DNA of 64,000 bases from Deltaproteobacteria bacterium (lineage in GTDB: Bacteria > Desulfobacterota > Syntrophia > Syntrophales > JACQWR01), in NCBI GenBank assembly GCA_026388415.1, contig JAPLJV010000008.1:31928-95927 (forward strand), written 5' to 3'. Position numbers and translations under genes: made by a program. The notes under the pieces were generated by a model. It was not told the origin of the DNA and made no database searches. It saw only the letters and a list, made by a program, of their open reading frames with translations. The stretch's first letter is position 1; each line of letters opens with the position of its first letter. This document shows positions 62,985 to 64,000 of the stretch, in pieces.

Positions 62985-63496
62985 CTCGATAAAAGGTCAT
63001 CCCAGGCCAGGCTGAAGAAAATCTGGTGGAGCGAATGGTCGTCCTCCACCAGATGATAGGTGAGATTGGTAAAGATTTGCAGCGCGATATCATGAACCGG
63101 GCCGGGCGGCACTGTCTCGTCGTGGTTGCCGTGATAGATGACCACAGGGAAATTCAGCTTCAGATTCCGGCACATTTCCGGCGGCAGATGATTCAGGGCC
63201 GGGGCCAGCAGGATTAATTTGGCGATCTTTTCCACGTGCCGGAAGGAAAACACGGCGGCCATCAACCCTCCCAAACTGGAACCGATCAGGGTGAGGCCGT
63301 CCTTGTCGGTGAGCAGAGTTTCCAGCTTGGCCATACGCTCCTCGAAGGGGCCCTCAAAGTCTTCCACGATCATCCGGGGATATCTTGCCTGGAAAAAGGC
63401 GCCCTTCGTTCCCCGACTGGAACTGTCCAGGCCATGGATGAATACCAGGGTGGGTCCCGCCGGCCTTGCCGTCTTCTCGGTTTCCATTACTTCCAT
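62981..63496 (-). CDS. Alpha/beta hydrolase (YqiA/RBBP9-like)
   Basis: 171 residues from ATG 63496 (MEVMETEKTARPAGPTLVFI); ATG 63487 is a nearby alternative with GGAAG before it. Catalytic triad: Ser in IGSSLGGLMAAV, Asp in YHGNHDETVPPG, His in VEDDHSLHQI. The oxyanion HGLDSSSRGTKG follows the first strand. Longer reading to 63541 is inside the MITE. The element at 63502-63631 has inserted within a few bases of the start, and so probably changed its leader. Stop shares bases with the amidohydrolase stop. Confidence 0.85.
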   Translation of the reverse strand: MEVMETEKTARPAGPTLVFIHGLDSSSRGTKGAFFQARYPRMIVEDFEGPFEERMAKLETLLTDKDGLTLIGSSLGGLMAAVFSFRHVEKIAKLILLAPALNHLPPEMCRNLKLNFPVVIYHGNHDETVPPGPVHDIALQIFTNLTYHLVEDDHSLHQIFFSLAWDDLLSS

Positions 63497-63640
63497 CCTT
63501 GACGACCTCGTAAAAAGTCGAAAATGCCCAAGAATCGTCATTCCGGTGAAAACCGGAATCCAGAGATTTCAGCGTGTTACAAAAATACTGGACACCGGTT
63601 TTCACCGGTGTGACGACTTTTTACGAGGCCGCCATCCTTG
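63493..63640. mobile_element. MITE-like element with 9-bp target duplication
   Basis: The element 63502-63631 (about 130 bp) begins and ends with inverted repeats ACGACCTCGTAAAAAGTCG / CGACTTTTTACGAGGCCG. Inside, each half holds a hairpin: ATTCCGGTGAAAACCGGAAT in the left half, and the complementary ACACCGGTTTTCACCGGTGT in the right. It is flanked by CCATCCTTG on both sides (63493-63501 and 63632-63640), a 9-bp direct repeat as left by transposition. There is no transposase inside; it would need one supplied in trans. Confidence 0.78.
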
Positions 63641-63815
63641 GGCTTTGGTTTCATGCTCGTGCCATTGACTATAGAAAGCCCAACCCTGCCTGTCAAGGAA
63701 ATCTTGTGTATGCGGCGGCATGAAGTGTTGCTTTCACGCCGCCGGTATGTTAGCAAGTAAGGAGTTATCTGCGGCGTTTTTCCGGCAGAATCAAATTTTC
63801 CGAGGTGATTTAATT

Positions 63816-64000
63816 ATGGCTGAAATTGTTCCGTTTAAGGCGTTAAGACCCCAAAAGCAATACGTAAAGGCGGTGGCTTCTCATCCATATGATGTGGTCA
63901 ACCGGGAAGAGGCGCAGAAGATAGCGGCAGACAATCCCTTGAGTTTTCTCCACGTCGAGAAATCCGAGATTGACTTGCCTGACGATATTGTCGCCCCGGA
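63816..64000 (+). CDS. DUF1015 family protein (partial, N-terminus)
   Basis: 61 codons are present before the window ends. The start MAEIVPFKALRPQKQYVKAV and then SHPYDVVNREEAQKIAADNP, LSFLHVEKSEIDLP match the opening of DUF1015 proteins (about 400-450 residues), whose function is uncertain though sometimes near serine/hydroxypyruvate metabolism genes. ATG with GAGGTG. The missing part lies beyond the window. Confidence 0.9.
   Translation, partial: MAEIVPFKALRPQKQYVKAVASHPYDVVNREEAQKIAADNPLSFLHVEKSEIDLPDDIVAP

Noticed and set aside
1..64000. CRISPR array, rRNA operon or complete insertion sequence
   Set aside because: No regularly spaced repeats, rRNA signatures or transposase frames were seen.

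Overview
The window reads as a stretch of chromosome from an anaerobic deltaproteobacterium, most like the Syntrophobacterales/Syntrophia (inference). Supporting signs are a tungsten-type aldehyde:ferredoxin oxidoreductase with its maturation genes, a TAXI-type TRAP transporter, iron-sulfur proteins, SpoIID/LysM envelope proteins in a Gram-negative setting, and the gene order rho-rpmE-prfA-prmC-murA-hisD. No rRNA, CRISPR array or complete insertion sequence was seen.

Layout. 0.1-11.8 kb: a minus-strand block of signalling genes with three HD-GYP phosphodiesterases, a periplasmic-binding-domain histidine kinase, a receiver-only regulator, and a G+C-richer FecR/OmpA/HD-GYP trio that ends against a broken receiver gene. 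11.8-18.5 kb: an AT-richer accessory stretch with YjbQ, small hypotheticals, an RNase H-like nuclease and fossils of other genes, a ferredoxin-like protein and a DUF3365-GGDEF cyclase. 18.7-25.2 kb: tRNA-Gly(CCC) and the translation/cell-wall housekeeping cluster. 25.5-32.5 kb: the phosphate operon phoB-pstSCAB-phoU-phoR, with a Pho box before pstS and a divergent arsenate-reductase-like gene. 32.6-35.7 kb: small genes, gene remnants, a NUDIX hydrolase and dodecin. 35.8-46.4 kb: cell-envelope genes (NlpC/P60, amidase, SpoIID, CsgG-like, UppP, LysM/TPR, polysaccharide deacetylase) ending with a membrane adenylate cyclase that has an MshEN-like N-terminus. 46.5-50.7 kb: AOR, MoaD-like, ThiF/MoeB-like and radical-SAM maturase. 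50.8-58.5 kb: TonB-like, YchF-like GTPase, two MFS transporters, an ABC-F ATPase, a type I restriction remnant and a thioesterase. 58.9-64 kb: a TAXI-TRAP uptake system with an amidohydrolase, an alpha/beta hydrolase with a MITE-like insertion at its start, and the beginning of a DUF1015 gene.

What stands out. (1) Two ~123-nt structured elements share a conserved core, have different but self-complementary arms, and sit in sense orientation 14-16 nt before the GTG starts of murA and uppP. (2) At least five gene fossils are present: a receiver C-terminus, a PolA C-terminus, a RecD N-terminus, an HsdM-HsdR in-frame scar, and a duplicated nuclease N-terminus. (3) An adenylate cyclase carries a possible c-di-GMP-binding module, in a window rich in c-di-GMP enzymes. 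(4) A MITE-like element is flanked by a 9-bp target duplication. All functions are read from sequence pattern and family knowledge; no database search was possible.
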